This document shows positions 15,778 through 24,731 of a stretch of DNA of 33,552 nt, one piece after another (position 1 is the stretch's first letter; each line of letters opens with the position of its first letter). The notes below the pieces were generated by a model. It was not told where the DNA came from, made no database searches, and saw only the letters and a program-made list of their open reading frames with translations. Source of the stretch: CAWJNF01 sp963844235 (GTDB taxonomy: Bacteria; Actinomycetota; Thermoleophilia; Gaiellales; Gaiellaceae); contig CAWJNF010000007.1 of assembly GCA_963844235.1 (NCBI GenBank), forward strand, positions 1-33,552, given 5' to 3'. A program made the position numbers and the translations under genes.

Positions 15778-16653
15778 TTAGAAGGGAACGATGGGGAAGT
15801 AGCGGCCGCCGAGCGGCTCGCCGATCGCGATCCCGACCTCGTCGTCCGCGTAGTTGTACTCGTAGCGTCGCGAGCCGAGCCAGATCGCGCCGTCCGCCGC
15901 GTAGCGGACGACGAAGGCGCGCCGGGGCCGGTCGGTCGTGTTCGGCCCGGAGGCATGCCAGGTCAGCGGATGGTGCAAGGAGACCTCGCCGGGCTCGAGG
16001 TCGACGAGGTCGAGCTCCATGCCCAGCTCCTCGGGATCCTCGATGGCCTTCACGGTCGCGGGGCGCTTCTCCGAGAAGTACGTCTCGCCGGTGCCGAACG
16101 CGCCCGGAAGCCGCTCGCCGGTGAGGTGGCTGCCAACGGCCATCTTCATGGCGCCGTTCTCGAGCGTGACGTGATCGAGGGCGATCCAGGCGGTCGCCGC
16201 CGCCGGCATGGCGATGGGCCAGTACGCGTAGTCCTGGTGCCACTTGAGGCTACCGCCCTTGCCGCCCGGCTCCTTGAAGATGGCTCCGTCCTCGAGCAGC
16301 CGCACCTGGCGTGAGCCGATCAGCTGCGACGACCAGAGCGCGAGCGTCGGATTGAAGCACACCTCGCGGAAGTGGCCGTCCTGGAGCCAGAGATTGAAGA
16401 GGAAGCCAACCGACTTCCCGGGCTCGGGGGGTGGCTTCTCGCCCTCCGGCCACAGCCCGGGATCGAGCAGGTCGTACTCGCGACCGGCCGAGCGCTCGCG
16501 CTCCCGCGCGCGCTCGAGCGCCTCGCAGAGGTCCGCGACCTGGTCCTCCGTCAGGATCCGGCCGGGACGCACGAAGCCGCGCTCGGCGAACTCGATGATC
16601 TCGTCGGCGGAGAGCGGGGTCGTCCGGGGTGCGGTTGCTGCCTGCGTCGCCAT
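15778..16653 (-). CDS. Phytanoyl-CoA dioxygenase (PhyH) family, Fe(II)/2-oxoglutarate-dependent
   Basis: 291 residues starting at ATG 16653 with GGAGGA 4 nt upstream; a longer frame from 16710 is rejected because it crosses the promoter and operator. The iron-binding triad is H139 and D141 in WHQDYAYWP and H233 in LTWHASGPN, with an Arg-rich RPRRAFVVRY for 2-oxoglutarate. The family hydroxylates small molecules such as acyl-CoAs, amino acids or alkaloid-like compounds; the substrate here is unknown. It is transcribed alone from a clear promoter (16682-16710) whose start point falls inside site c. Confidence 0.88.
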   Translation of the reverse strand: MATQAATAPRTTPLSADEIIEFAERGFVRPGRILTEDQVADLCEALERARERERSAGREYDLLDPGLWPEGEKPPPEPGKSVGFLFNLWLQDGHFREVCFNPTLALWSSQLIGSRQVRLLEDGAIFKEPGGKGGSLKWHQDYAYWPIAMPAAATAWIALDHVTLENGAMKMAVGSHLTGERLPGAFGTGETYFSEKRPATVKAIEDPEELGMELDLVDLEPGEVSLHHPLTWHASGPNTTDRPRRAFVVRYAADGAIWLGSRRYEYNYADDEVGIAIGEPLGGRYFPIVPF

Positions 16654-16665
16654 CGGCTCCTCCAA

Positions 16666-16679
16666 CTTATAAGTTATAG
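16666..16679. promoter_or_regulatory. TATARGNTATA site c, over the PhyH transcription start
   Basis: CTTATAAGTTATAG; core TATAAGTTATA at 16668-16678, an inverted repeat TATAA-G-TTATA. It lies between the predicted -10 element (16682-16687) and the ribosome site, covering the expected transcription start. That position fits a repressor operator better than a -10 box. Confidence 0.65.
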
Positions 16680-16681
16680 GG

Positions 16682-16710
16682 ACGTTAGGACAACTACGAA
16701 CGGCTGTCAA
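16682..16710 (-). promoter_or_regulatory. Sigma-70 type promoter of the PhyH gene
   Basis: On the minus strand a perfect -35 TTGACA (16710-16705) is followed after 17 nt by TAACGT (16687-16682), matching the actinobacterial -10 pattern TAnnnT. The expected start point is near 16675, inside site c. Confidence 0.6.
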
Positions 16711-16758
16711 CCGCGCCGAGGCCCGGCTTCTGGCCCGATTCTCGCCTGGCTCGGGCGC

Positions 16759-17508
16759 TCAGCTCGGGTCGAGCACGAGCGAGGCGCTGCGAGGCTCCGG
16801 ATGGCCGTCGAGCTCGGCCGCCTGCCGCTCGGCCCGCATCGCCAGGTATCCCTCCCGCAGCGTCTCCTCGGTGCGGTTGAGGTGGCGTGCCACGAGCTCC
16901 GCGAGCAGGTCGGCCTCCCGCGCCGCGAGGAGCTCCACCATCTCCTTGTGCTCTCGCATCGCGTCGTCCTTCGTACCGAACGTCGACATCGTCAGGCGGA
17001 CGTAGCGCTCGGAGGCCTGCCACAGCTGGTCGAGCACGCGCTGGATCCATGCGCTCCAACCTGGTGTCAGCAGGGCCGAGTGGAAGGCCCGATGGCGGTC
17101 GAAGAACTCGTGCGAGTCGGGCGCCGAGGCCGAAGCCGCCTCGAGCTCCTGGAGCGCGACCCGCGTGGCCTCGATGTCGTCGGCGGTCGCCAGTGTGGCA
17201 GCCCGGAGCGCCACCGGCGGCTCGATCAGGCGTCGCAGGTCGTAGAGTCCCGTCAGGTCATCCAGGGCGAGCCCCGCGGCGAGCGTCGCGCGCTGCGGAG
17301 AGGTCTGGACGAGCCCTTCCGCCTCGAGCCGTCGGAGCGCCTCCCGGATCGGGATGTGGCTGACGCCGAAGCGCTTCTCCAGCTCGCCCACCCGGATGCG
17401 ACCGCCAGGCTCGATCTCGCCGGAGAGGATCTCGCGGCGGAGCCGCTCGGTGACGGTGTCGACGATGCTCGTGCGGCGGATTGTCTCGTCCGTGCTCGTT
17501 CGCTTCAT
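16759..17508 (-). CDS. GntR family transcriptional regulator, FadR/FCD subfamily
   Basis: 249 residues. The winged helix-turn-helix spans about 15-78 (LRREILSGEIEPGGRIRVGE, then FGVSHIPIREALRRLEAEGLV). The helical FCD ligand-binding domain spans about 85-225 with metal-binding histidines at about H143 (FHSALL), H187 (REHKEMVELL) and H209 (VARHL). Such proteins usually repress catabolic operons and are released by a pathway carboxylate. The ATG is 3 nt after the stop of the LLM gene, has no Shine-Dalgarno sequence and abuts site d, suggesting translational coupling and autoregulation. I propose it binds the six TATARGNTATA sites (inference). Confidence 0.9.
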   Translation of the reverse strand: MKRTSTDETIRRTSIVDTVTERLRREILSGEIEPGGRIRVGELEKRFGVSHIPIREALRRLEAEGLVQTSPQRATLAAGLALDDLTGLYDLRRLIEPPVALRAATLATADDIEATRVALQELEAASASAPDSHEFFDRHRAFHSALLTPGWSAWIQRVLDQLWQASERYVRLTMSTFGTKDDAMREHKEMVELLAAREADLLAELVARHLNRTEETLREGYLAMRAERQAAELDGHPEPRSASLVLDPS

Positions 17509-17510
17509 TG

Positions 17511-17524
17511 CTTATAGGGTATAG
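17511..17524. promoter_or_regulatory. TATARGNTATA site d, at the start of the GntR gene
   Basis: CTTATAGGGTATAG; core at 17513-17523. It ends 2 nt before the ATG of the regulator and contains the TAA stop of the upstream LLM gene (17514-17512). The position suggests autoregulation by blocking an internal promoter or elongation. Confidence 0.55.
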
Positions 17525-18573
17525 CGCGAGTCAGCGGTAACGGCACCACCAGCTGCTCTGAGACACGGGATGACAGCGTCCCGGGCGAGGTCGGGGACGA
17601 GATCGGGCTCCGGGGAGAGGTCGCCCCAGATCACGTGCGTCGCGCCGGCGTCCAGGTAGCGGCGGAACGTCGACACGATCTCCTCCGCCGTGCTCGCGAC
17701 GCAGCAGGCGGCGCGAATCGTCGCTTCGTCGACGTCCTGGCCGAGCTCCTCCATGTGACGGGGGTCGACAACGGTCTCGAGCGCGTCGCCGGCCAGTACC
17801 CCGGCCTCGAGGCGCGCGGCCGCGAGCGCCTCGGCGGGATCTGGATGGTACGAGGTCGGGACCCAGACCATGCGCTCCAGCACGCCAGGGTCTCGGCCGA
17901 CCTCGCGCGCGCCCGCCTCGAAGGCCGGCAGGATGCGGTCGCGGAAGCGCTCGGGCGTGACTCCGACCGAGCAGATCCCGTCGGCGAACCGTCCGGCATG
18001 CCCCGCCAGCAGCGGGCCGTTGGCAGCGCAGACGAGCGGGATCGGCGGCGACGGCTTTGTGTAGAGCGTGAAGAACGACGAGAAGTAGGTGCCGTCGTGA
18101 CGGAAGTAGCCATCCTCCTCCCAGCAGCGGCGGATGAGCCGCATGCCTTCGACGCAGCGCTCCATGCGCTCGCGGGGAGACGGCCAGCGGCCCGTCGTAT
18201 TCAGCTCGTTCATCGCCTCCCCGGTCCCGACTGTCAGCGCGACTCGGCCCGGGTGGAGCAGCGCCAGCGTCGCCAGGTCGAGGGCGACGTCGACCGGCTG
18301 GCGGCGCAGGCCGATCGGCGCGATCACCTGCGCGCCGACGACGACGCGGTCAGTCGCCTGAAGGTACGCGCCCAGCTCGACGATCACGCTCCTGTTGAAC
18401 CCGCGGCTGTGCTGGAAGGGCAGGGTGTGGTCACCCAACCAGAGCACGTCGAACCCGGCGGCCTCGAGCAACGGCGCCCGCCGCACGGTGGCCCGGAAAT
18501 CCTCCCACTGGTTGTCGGGGCAGATCCCGAACGTGACCGCCCGCCCGCTGCCCGGCAAAGGCTGGGCCGTCAT
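17512..18573 (-). CDS. LLM-class flavin/F420-dependent oxidoreductase
   Basis: 353 residues of the luciferase-like TIM-barrel fold. Typical segments: VTFGICPDNQWEDF, LLEAAGFDVLWLGDHTLPFQ, VIAPIGLRRQPVDVALDLATLALLHPGRVALTVGTGEAMNE, FFTLYTKPSPPIPLVCAANGPLLAGHAGRFADG. It probably reduces or oxidises a pathway intermediate with F420 or FMN. The ATG overlaps the aminotransferase stop as ATGA, so it is the middle gene of an aminotransferase-LLM-GntR operon. It is only distantly similar to the LLM at 4219-5195. A reading frame extending upstream to 18717 overlaps the aminotransferase and is rejected. Confidence 0.87.
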   Translation of the reverse strand: MTAQPLPGSGRAVTFGICPDNQWEDFRATVRRAPLLEAAGFDVLWLGDHTLPFQHSRGFNRSVIVELGAYLQATDRVVVGAQVIAPIGLRRQPVDVALDLATLALLHPGRVALTVGTGEAMNELNTTGRWPSPRERMERCVEGMRLIRRCWEEDGYFRHDGTYFSSFFTLYTKPSPPIPLVCAANGPLLAGHAGRFADGICSVGVTPERFRDRILPAFEAGAREVGRDPGVLERMVWVPTSYHPDPAEALAAARLEAGVLAGDALETVVDPRHMEELGQDVDEATIRAACCVASTAEEIVSTFRRYLDAGATHVIWGDLSPEPDLVPDLARDAVIPCLRAAGGAVTADSRYTL

Positions 18574-20016
18574 GCCTCGAGGCTGTCCTCGAGCACGACC
18601 AGCCCGGCTTCGAGAGCGTCGAGCGCCGCGTCGCAGTGCGCGTGCGTGGCGATCAACGGCGGAGCGAGCTGCACGGTCTCCGGGCCGTCGTGGCGCAGGA
18701 AGACCCCCCGGCGCCACGCCTCGGCAGCCACCCGGGCGCCCGGGAGGCGGCTAAGGTCGCCGCCGAAGATCCGATCGCGCCCCTCAGGAACGAACGGCTC
18801 GCGCGTCGTGGCATCCTTCGTCAGCTCGAGCGACCAGAAGGCGCCGCGCCCGGTCACCCAGCCGACGCACGGATGCCGCGCGGCGAGCTCGCGGAGCTTC
18901 GGGCCGAGGTACTCACCGAGCTCCTGGCCGCGCTCGATCAGGCCTTCGTCGCGGTAGGTCTCGATCGCCGCGACCGCCGCGGCGGCGGCGATCGGATTGC
19001 CGGCGTGGGTGCCGCCGACCATCCAGCGGTACTGCGAGAAGAAGTCGGCGATCTCCCTGCTCACGATCGTCGCGGACATGGGGATCGTGGCGTTCGTGAA
19101 CGCCTTGCCGATCGTCATGATGTCCGGGGTCACGCCCGACCACTGGTAGGCGAACCACGCGCCGGTGCGCCCGAAGCCCGTGATGATCTCGTCGTCGATC
19201 CAGAGGATGCCGAGACGACTCGTCAGCTCCCTGATCTGGCGCACGTACTCGGGCGGATTCGGCACGCCGGTGACGGACATCGGCTCCGCGATCAGGGCGG
19301 CGACGTTCTCGGGCCCGAGGTTTCGGATCAGCTCCTCGGCGGCGTGGAGGCACGGCACCTGACCGTCCGGGAACACTGAGGTGCACGCCGGGTGCGTGTA
19401 CCCGAGCGGGCAGCGGAAGCAGTTCGAGGCGGGTACGACGGCGCTGCCGGCCAGCGGGTAGCCGGGGACGGTCCGCAGGAAGGTCGGGTCTTCGGGCGAG
19501 GAGAGCCCGCCGCCGTAGCCTCGAAGGCGAGTTCCGATGCCGCCGGCCCCGAGCGTGGAGCCGTGGAAGGCGTGCTGGAACGCGACGATGATCGGCCGCT
19601 GCGTGTAGAGGCGGGCGATGAGCATCGCCTGGTCGACGGCCTCGCTCCCGCTCGAGAGGAAGCGCACCCGCCCCGCCCAGTCGTCGGGCGCCGAGCAACT
19701 CGTCGACAAGCAGCTTCGCCAGCACGGGCTTGTAGTGGTTTCCCAGGCGCGGGTAGGCGGTGAGATGGCCGTAGCGATCGAGCGCGTCCTTGATCGCGTC
19801 GACAACTCGGGGATGCCGGTGGCCGAGATTGCAGCAGACGGTCTGGCTCGCGAAGTCGAGCATCCGCGTTCCGTCGCCGAGCGTGAACTCCATGCCCTCG
19901 GCCGCGACCACGTGCACGAAGCGGTACTCCTCGGGCGTGACGTGCTCGTGCAGGTAGTAGCGTCGATCCCACGCCTCGAGGAGCTCGGCCGTCGGAGCCT
20001 CGGTGGGTTCGCTCAC
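18570..20016 (-). CDS. Class III PLP-dependent aminotransferase (frameshifted)
   Basis: About 481 residues after correction. GTG 20016 has an excellent ribosome site (AAAGGAGGGAC). The N-terminus reads ELLEAWDRRYYLHEHVTPEE, LDFASQTVCCNLGHRHPRVV, LTAYPRLGNHYKPVLAKLLV. Near 19695 (TTGCTCGG) the frame shifts by one base, then continues with RVRFLSSGSEAVDQAMLIAR, the Cys-rich insert NCFRCPLGYTHPAC, WIDDEIITGFGRTGAWFAYQ and the PLP lysine in MTIGKAFTN. It transfers an omega- or beta-amino group to a 2-oxoacid, plausibly making the carbonyl that later enzymes oxidise. It heads the operon ending in the GntR gene. Site e lies 72 nt upstream. Confidence 0.85.
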
Positions 20017-20088
20017 GTCCCTCCTTTCCGCCGGCCGGGACGGCGCGGACGCTCCCGGACCGGCCTGCTGAGCGGGCACCGACTATCG

Positions 20089-20102
20089 GTTATAGGTTAT
20101 AT
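20089..20102. promoter_or_regulatory. TATARGNTATA site e, between divergent operons
   Basis: GTTATAGGTTATAT; core at 20091-20101. It lies between the aminotransferase start (20016, minus) and the alpha/beta hydrolase start (20156, plus), 72 and 53 nt away, so one site could govern both directions. TATATT at 20098 is also a fair -10 element for the plus strand. Confidence 0.55.
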
Positions 20103-20155
20103 TCTCCGCCCGCGCGCGGGCGCCAACCGCAGCTCGTGACGACGCGCGGACCCGG

Positions 20156-20971
20156 ATGCAGATCGAGGTCAACGGATGTGAGATCGACTACGAGCTGACG
20201 GGCAGCGGCACGCCTGTCGTGCTCATCCACGGCCTCGGTGCGTCCAAGCTCATCTGGTCGAGGCTGCGCGACGAGCTCGCCCGCACCTTCACGGTCGTCG
20301 CGTACGACCTACGCGGGTCGGGTGCCACCTCCGAGACCTGGCCTGTGACGGAGCTCTCACTGAGCGTTTGGTCTCGCGACCTGCGGGCGCTGCTCGAAGC
20401 GCTCGATATCGACCGCACCGCCCTCGTCGGCCACTCCCTGGGCGCGAGCATCGCGCTCAAGTACGCCCTCTCCTGGCCGGCGGGAGTGTCGGCGCTCGTG
20501 CTGATGGGCGCCGATCCCGACCTGTCCCGCCTGGCGCCGCGGATGGAGAAGGTCGTGGACCTGATCGGTCGGGTCGGAATGCAGGAGTGGGTCTCGGAGC
20601 ACTGGTCGAAGAACACGCCGTTCTCGCAAGCCTCGCTCGCGCGGGCGCCGGAGATCCTCGACGAGTACCGCGCGATGCTGCTTGCCAACGAGCCGGACGC
20701 GTACATCCGAACCTGCCAGGCAATCGCGCGTACGGAGAGCCTGGCCGCGCAACTCGACGCCGTGTCCCAACCGGCGCTCGTGATCGCGGGTAGCGACGAC
20801 GATCGCACCCTGCCCGAGGCGGGCCGCGAGCTCGCCTCCAGCCTCGCCAACGCGTCGTTCGCGGAGCTGGCAGGCATCGGCCACACGATGCCGCTCGAGG
20901 CGCCGGGCGAGGTGGGTGCCGCTGTCCGCGAGTTCCTCACGTCGTCGGACGGCGAGGTGGCGACGGCCTAG
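20156..20971 (+). CDS. Alpha/beta hydrolase
   Basis: 271 residues with a complete catalytic triad: nucleophile S94 in GHSLG, acid among D214-D216 (AGSDDDRT), and H243 (GIGHTMPLE). The oxyanion motif is IHGLG (24-28). It resembles 3-oxoadipate enol-lactonase-like hydrolases (VVAYDLRGSGATSE). With a 2,5-dihydroxypyridine-dioxygenase-like gene 8 kb away, an N-formylmaleamate-deformylase-type role (NicD is also an alpha/beta hydrolase) is worth testing, but nothing in the sequence proves it. It is the first gene downstream of site e and may lead into the ABC importer operon. Confidence 0.85.
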   Translation: MQIEVNGCEIDYELTGSGTPVVLIHGLGASKLIWSRLRDELARTFTVVAYDLRGSGATSETWPVTELSLSVWSRDLRALLEALDIDRTALVGHSLGASIALKYALSWPAGVSALVLMGADPDLSRLAPRMEKVVDLIGRVGMQEWVSEHWSKNTPFSQASLARAPEILDEYRAMLLANEPDAYIRTCQAIARTESLAAQLDAVSQPALVIAGSDDDRTLPEAGRELASSLANASFAELAGIGHTMPLEAPGEVGAAVREFLTSSDGEVATA

Positions 20972-21046
20972 CGGAAGCGAGAAGCGACAGGGGAGGATGA
21001 CTAACGGGAGCAGGAGGGCGTTCGTCGGACTTGCTGGTGAATCGTT

Positions 21047-21056
21047 TTGTCGACAA
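21047..21056. promoter_or_regulatory. TTGTCGACAA palindrome before the ABC importer operon
   Basis: A perfect 10-bp palindrome in the 108-bp gap before the importer genes, 24 nt upstream of the GTG at 21080. The TTGT/ACAA half sites resemble FadR-subfamily GntR operators, but only one copy was seen. It also lies inside a possible 34-codon leader frame (20997-21101) that overlaps ATG 21101. Confidence 0.3.
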
Positions 21057-21079
21057 CCTGCGGCGAAAGGGGGTCGGCG

Positions 21080-22824
21080 GTGCATAGAACGGATGACCTG
21101 ATGACGATCGGGAAGCTTCGCAATGGCCGCGCCAGGCACCTGAGGCGAGCAACTGCGCTCGCGCTGCTGCTCGCGGTCGGGGCCCTGGCGTTCGCCGCTG
21201 CCGGCTGCGGTGGTGACAGCGAGGAAGCGGCCGAACCTGCGCCGCCCGTGAGACGACGGCGCCCCCCTCGGAGGAACCGGCGCCGCCGACCGAGGAGCCT
21301 GCGGAGCCGGCGGAGGAGCCGGCCGAGGAGCCCGCCGGCGAGCCGATTACCGGCGGCACGCTGGTCATGGCGCGCGACTTCGAGACGCAGTCGCTCGACC
21401 CGTTCGGCCCTGCCGACAACGGCTCCATCTTCGCGCGCGTGCAGATCTTCAACACCCTCGTCGAGGCCGACCCGGACACGCTTCCCGAGGTCGGGCCCGG
21501 GCATCGCGGAGAGCTGGGAGTCCTCGTCCGACGGCCTCACCTGGACGTTCCACCTGCGGGACGCCATGTTCAACAACGGCGATCCCGTCACGGCCGAGGA
21601 CGTGAAGTTCTCGCTCGACCGCTTCATCGATCCCGAGGTCAACGTCAACATCCCGTCGCTCGCCTTCGGGATCGAGAGCGATCGACATCGTCGACGACAA
21701 GACGATTCAGATCAACCTCGAGCATCCGGTCGGAGCGCTGCTCGAGAACCTGAGCGTGTTCCCCGCCTCGATCACCCAGAAGGCCACGTCGAGGCCGGGG
21801 GCGAGGACTCTTTGGCAGGACCCGGTCGGCACCGGCCCGTTCATGGTCAAGGAGTGGGTGCCCGGGAGCCACTCCTGCTCGAGCGCAATCGAGTACTACT
21901 GGGAGGAGGGCAAGCCCTACCTCGACGAGGTCCGGATGGACTTCCTCCCGGACGACAACGCCCGGATGCTGCAGGATCGAGGGCGGCGAGGCGGACATCG
22001 CGGAGGGCGTGCCGTTCGCGCAGATCGAGGAGATGCGAGGGAAGCGAGGGCACTCCCGGTTCAGATCACGACATCGCGGCGTGGGAGGGATGTTCCTCGA
22101 ACCACGAGTCGAGCCGTTCGGCGACATCAAGGTACGGCAAGGCGCTCAACTCGCGACCGACAAGGAAGCGATCAAGGAGGCGGTGTACGGGGGCGTCGGT
22201 GAGTCGCGAACGGCATGATCCCGAAGGGGCAAGTTCACCGCGCCCCCCGAGCAGATCCCGCGCATACCCCTACGACCTCGAGCAGGCGGCAGCAGCTGAT
22301 CGCCGAGCGTCGGTGCCCAGAAGGGCATCGATCGCGACCTTCCTGTATCCCGGCCGGCTCGGTGATCCACCCCGCGAACGGCGACCGTCGTCCAGTCGCA
22401 ATGGGCCGAGGTCGGCGTCAACCTGACGATCGAGGAAGTCGACGCGCGGCGCGTTGTTCGACCGCTTCGCAGCACTCGACTACGAGGTCGCGATGCCGCT
22501 TGCGAAGTTCACCTCCGACGTCACGGTCAAGGACGAGGTGGCGGTCCTGTTCTTCGACAACGACCCGGAAACGCTCGTTCGGGGATTCTTCGCGGGCTGG
22601 GAGCGTCCGCAAGAGCTGTACGACCTCACACAGCAGGCGCCAGGGCAACCGAGGAGGAGCGCGCGGACATGTGGCCGCAGGCGCAACAACTCGCCATGGA
22701 CAATGTTCCGTGGGTGACGCTGTTCTTCCTCCCGTCGGTTCACGGCGTTCAGGACGACGTGAAAGGCTTCAGAGTCCTGCCGAACGGCTGGTGGGACATC
22801 GAGGACGTCTGGCTCGACAAGTAG
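21080..22824 (+). pseudogene. ABC importer substrate-binding lipoprotein (family 5, oligopeptide type), multiply frameshifted
   Basis: The start is GTG 21080 after AAAGGGGG, or ATG 21101. A signal peptide leads to the lipobox AAAGC, then a Glu/Pro-rich linker and family-5 motifs: SLDPFGPADNGSIFARVQIF, IAESWESSSDGLTWTFHLRD, DPVTAEDVKFSLDR, DPVGTGPFMVKEW, ATDKEAIKEAVYGG, VVQSQWAEVGVNLTIEEV, ending WWDIEDVWLDK. These motifs fall in all three frames; at least a dozen single-base shifts occur (for example near 21250, 21500, 21680, 21975). No conserved block contains a stop codon, so sequencing error is as likely as decay. It would bind a peptide, opine or similar solute for the permeases downstream. 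Confidence 0.8.
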
Positions 22825-22894
22825 GGGAGCGGGACCGACTGAGGGCGGCAGTCCGCGATGATGCGACTCCGCCCCATCCGGCGCATCTGCGGCC

Positions 22895-23847
22895 ATATGG
22901 CTCGAGTACCTCGGTAAGCGATTGCTCCTGAGCATCCCGGTACTCGTCGGGGTGCTCGTGGTCTCGTTCCTGATCATGCGCCTGATACCCGGCGACCCAG
23001 TGCTGCTGATGCTCGGGATCAACGCCACGCCCGAGGCGGTGGCGGTGGTCGAAGAGGATCTGGGCCTCGACGAGCCTCTCGCGGAGCAGCTAGGTTCGTT
23101 CTTCGTCGGGGCGTTCACGCTCGACTTCGGCGAATCGATCATTCGTCGCTCACCGGTCAAGGAGCTCGTTGGCGACCGGATCGCGCCGAGCCTCTATCTG
23201 ATTCTGCTCTCGGTGTTCGTAGCGCTCGTGCATCGCTTTCCCGCTCGGGATCGTCTCGGCGGTCCGGCGCAACAAGCTCGGCCGACCACGGGGTCCGGCT
23301 GGTGAGCATGGTGACGTTCGCGATGCCGACCTTCTGGCTCGGGCTGATGCTTGCCCTGCTCTTTGGGCTGCGGCTCGACTGGCTGCCCGTATCGGGCTAC
23401 GGCGAGGGAGTCGGCGGCATCCTGCGCTCGCTTGCCCTACCCGCGCTGACGCTGGGGCTCTTCCTGGCGCCGATGCTGATCGAACGCTGCGTGCGAGCCT
23501 TATCGAGGAACTCGGAACCGAGTATGTCGACGCTGCTCGGGCACGCGGGCTCTCCTCGACTCGGGTCGTCGGCAAGCACGCGCTCCGCAACTCGATGATC
23601 CCACTCGTCACCGTACTGTCGATCAACGTCGGCTTCCTGCTGTCGCTCCACCGTCGTCGTCGAGAACGTCTTCCAGATTCCCGGCCTCGGCTCGCTGCTC
23701 GTCCAGTCCGTGCTCACGCGCGACTACCCGGTCATCCAGGGGCTCGTGTTCGTCTTCGGCGTGCTGGTCATCGTCATCAACCTGCTCGCCGATCTGGTTT
23801 ACGCGCTCATCGACCCGCGGGTACGGCTTGGGGGGTCGAGCGCGTGA
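22895..23847 (+). pseudogene. ABC importer permease, DppB/OppB type, frameshifted
   Basis: The N-terminus LEYLGKRLLLSIPVLVGVLVVSFLIMRLIPGDPV is classical for the first permease of dipeptide/oligopeptide importers. Later blocks are VTFAMPTFWLGLMLALLFGL, EELGTEYVDAARARGLSSTRVVGKHALRNS (the EAA loop that contacts the ATPase) and VFQIPGLGSLLVQSVLTRDYPVIQG, ending IDPRVRLGGSSA. Frame changes are needed near 23230, 23285, 23490 and 23648, and the start codon itself is unclear (ATATGG where ATG is expected). Its TGA overlaps the ATG of the next permease. Confidence 0.8.
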
Positions 23848-24731
23848 TGGGTCTCACGGTCGTGCGCTTTCCCGATGAGGCGACACTGCAGCGGCGCGCA
23901 ACGGCGGAGCGGCGCTGGTCGAACGTCACGTTCTATGCAGGCGTCGCGATCTTCGTGGCCGCCGTCCTCACCGCAGTTCTCGCTCCGCTCATCGCCCCGT
24001 ACGACCCGAATGCGGTCGAGCTCCAGGACAAGCTCCTGGCACCCTCTGCGAGCCACGCCTTCGGGACGGATACGTTCGGCCGGGACATCGCCTCGCGCGT
24101 GATCTATGCGATCCGGCTCGACCTGCAGGTGATCTTCATCATCACCTACGTGCCGCTCGTGATCGGGATCACGGTCGGCGCGTACGCCGGCTACTTCGGC
24201 GGCTGGCTCGACACGGTGGCGATGAGGCTCGTCGACGTCGCCATCGCGCTGCCGTTCCTCGTGCTCATGATCGCGATCGTCGCGATCGCCGGGGCGGGGC
24301 TGACCGGCGTCTACATCGGCGTGCTCGTGGTCGGCTGGGCCCTCTATGCGCGGCTGACGAGAGGTGAGATGCTCGTGCTGCAGGGAGCGGGACTTCATGC
24401 ACGCGGCCGCGCGCGGGCTCGGCTACTCGACCACGCGGATCGTGTTCCGGCACGCGATGCCGAACCTCCTGCGCTCGAACATCGTCTTCTCGGCCGCCGA
24501 CCTCGTCCTCAACCTGCTCCTGCTCGCAAGCCTCTCCTACCTCGGCCTTGGCGTGCAGCCTCCGACGGCAGAGCTCGGCGCGATGGTGGCGGAGGGGCAG
24601 AGTGTCCTTCGCAGGCGTGGTGGGTCGCGACGATCCCCGGACTCGTCATCGTCGTGCTCGGCGTTGGCTTCAGCATGATCGGCGACGGGCTCGCGGACCG
24701 TCTCGGCCGCCAGTTCCGGCTCACCGTATGA
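23847..24731 (+). pseudogene. ABC importer permease, DppC/OppC type, frameshifted
   Basis: About 295 residues. It begins MGLTVVRFPDEATLQRRATA, then a first helix (VAIFVAAVLTAVLAPLIAPYDP), the DppC-type HAFGTDTFGRDIASRVIYAI motif, helices, and an EAA loop split by indels near 24390 and 24405 (DFMHAAARGLGYSTTRIVFRHAMPN). A further shift near 24600 precedes WWVATIPGLVIVVLGVGFSM and GDGLADRLGRQFRLTV. It would pair with the preceding permease to form the channel. The end overlaps the ATPase start as ATGA. Confidence 0.8.

Noticed and set aside
16666..16679. TATAAG in the motif as a simple -10 box for the PhyH gene
   Set aside because: It would place the transcription start inside the ribosome site, and a better TTGACA-17-TAACGT promoter exists just upstream. 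For sites b and d a -10 role is still possible.
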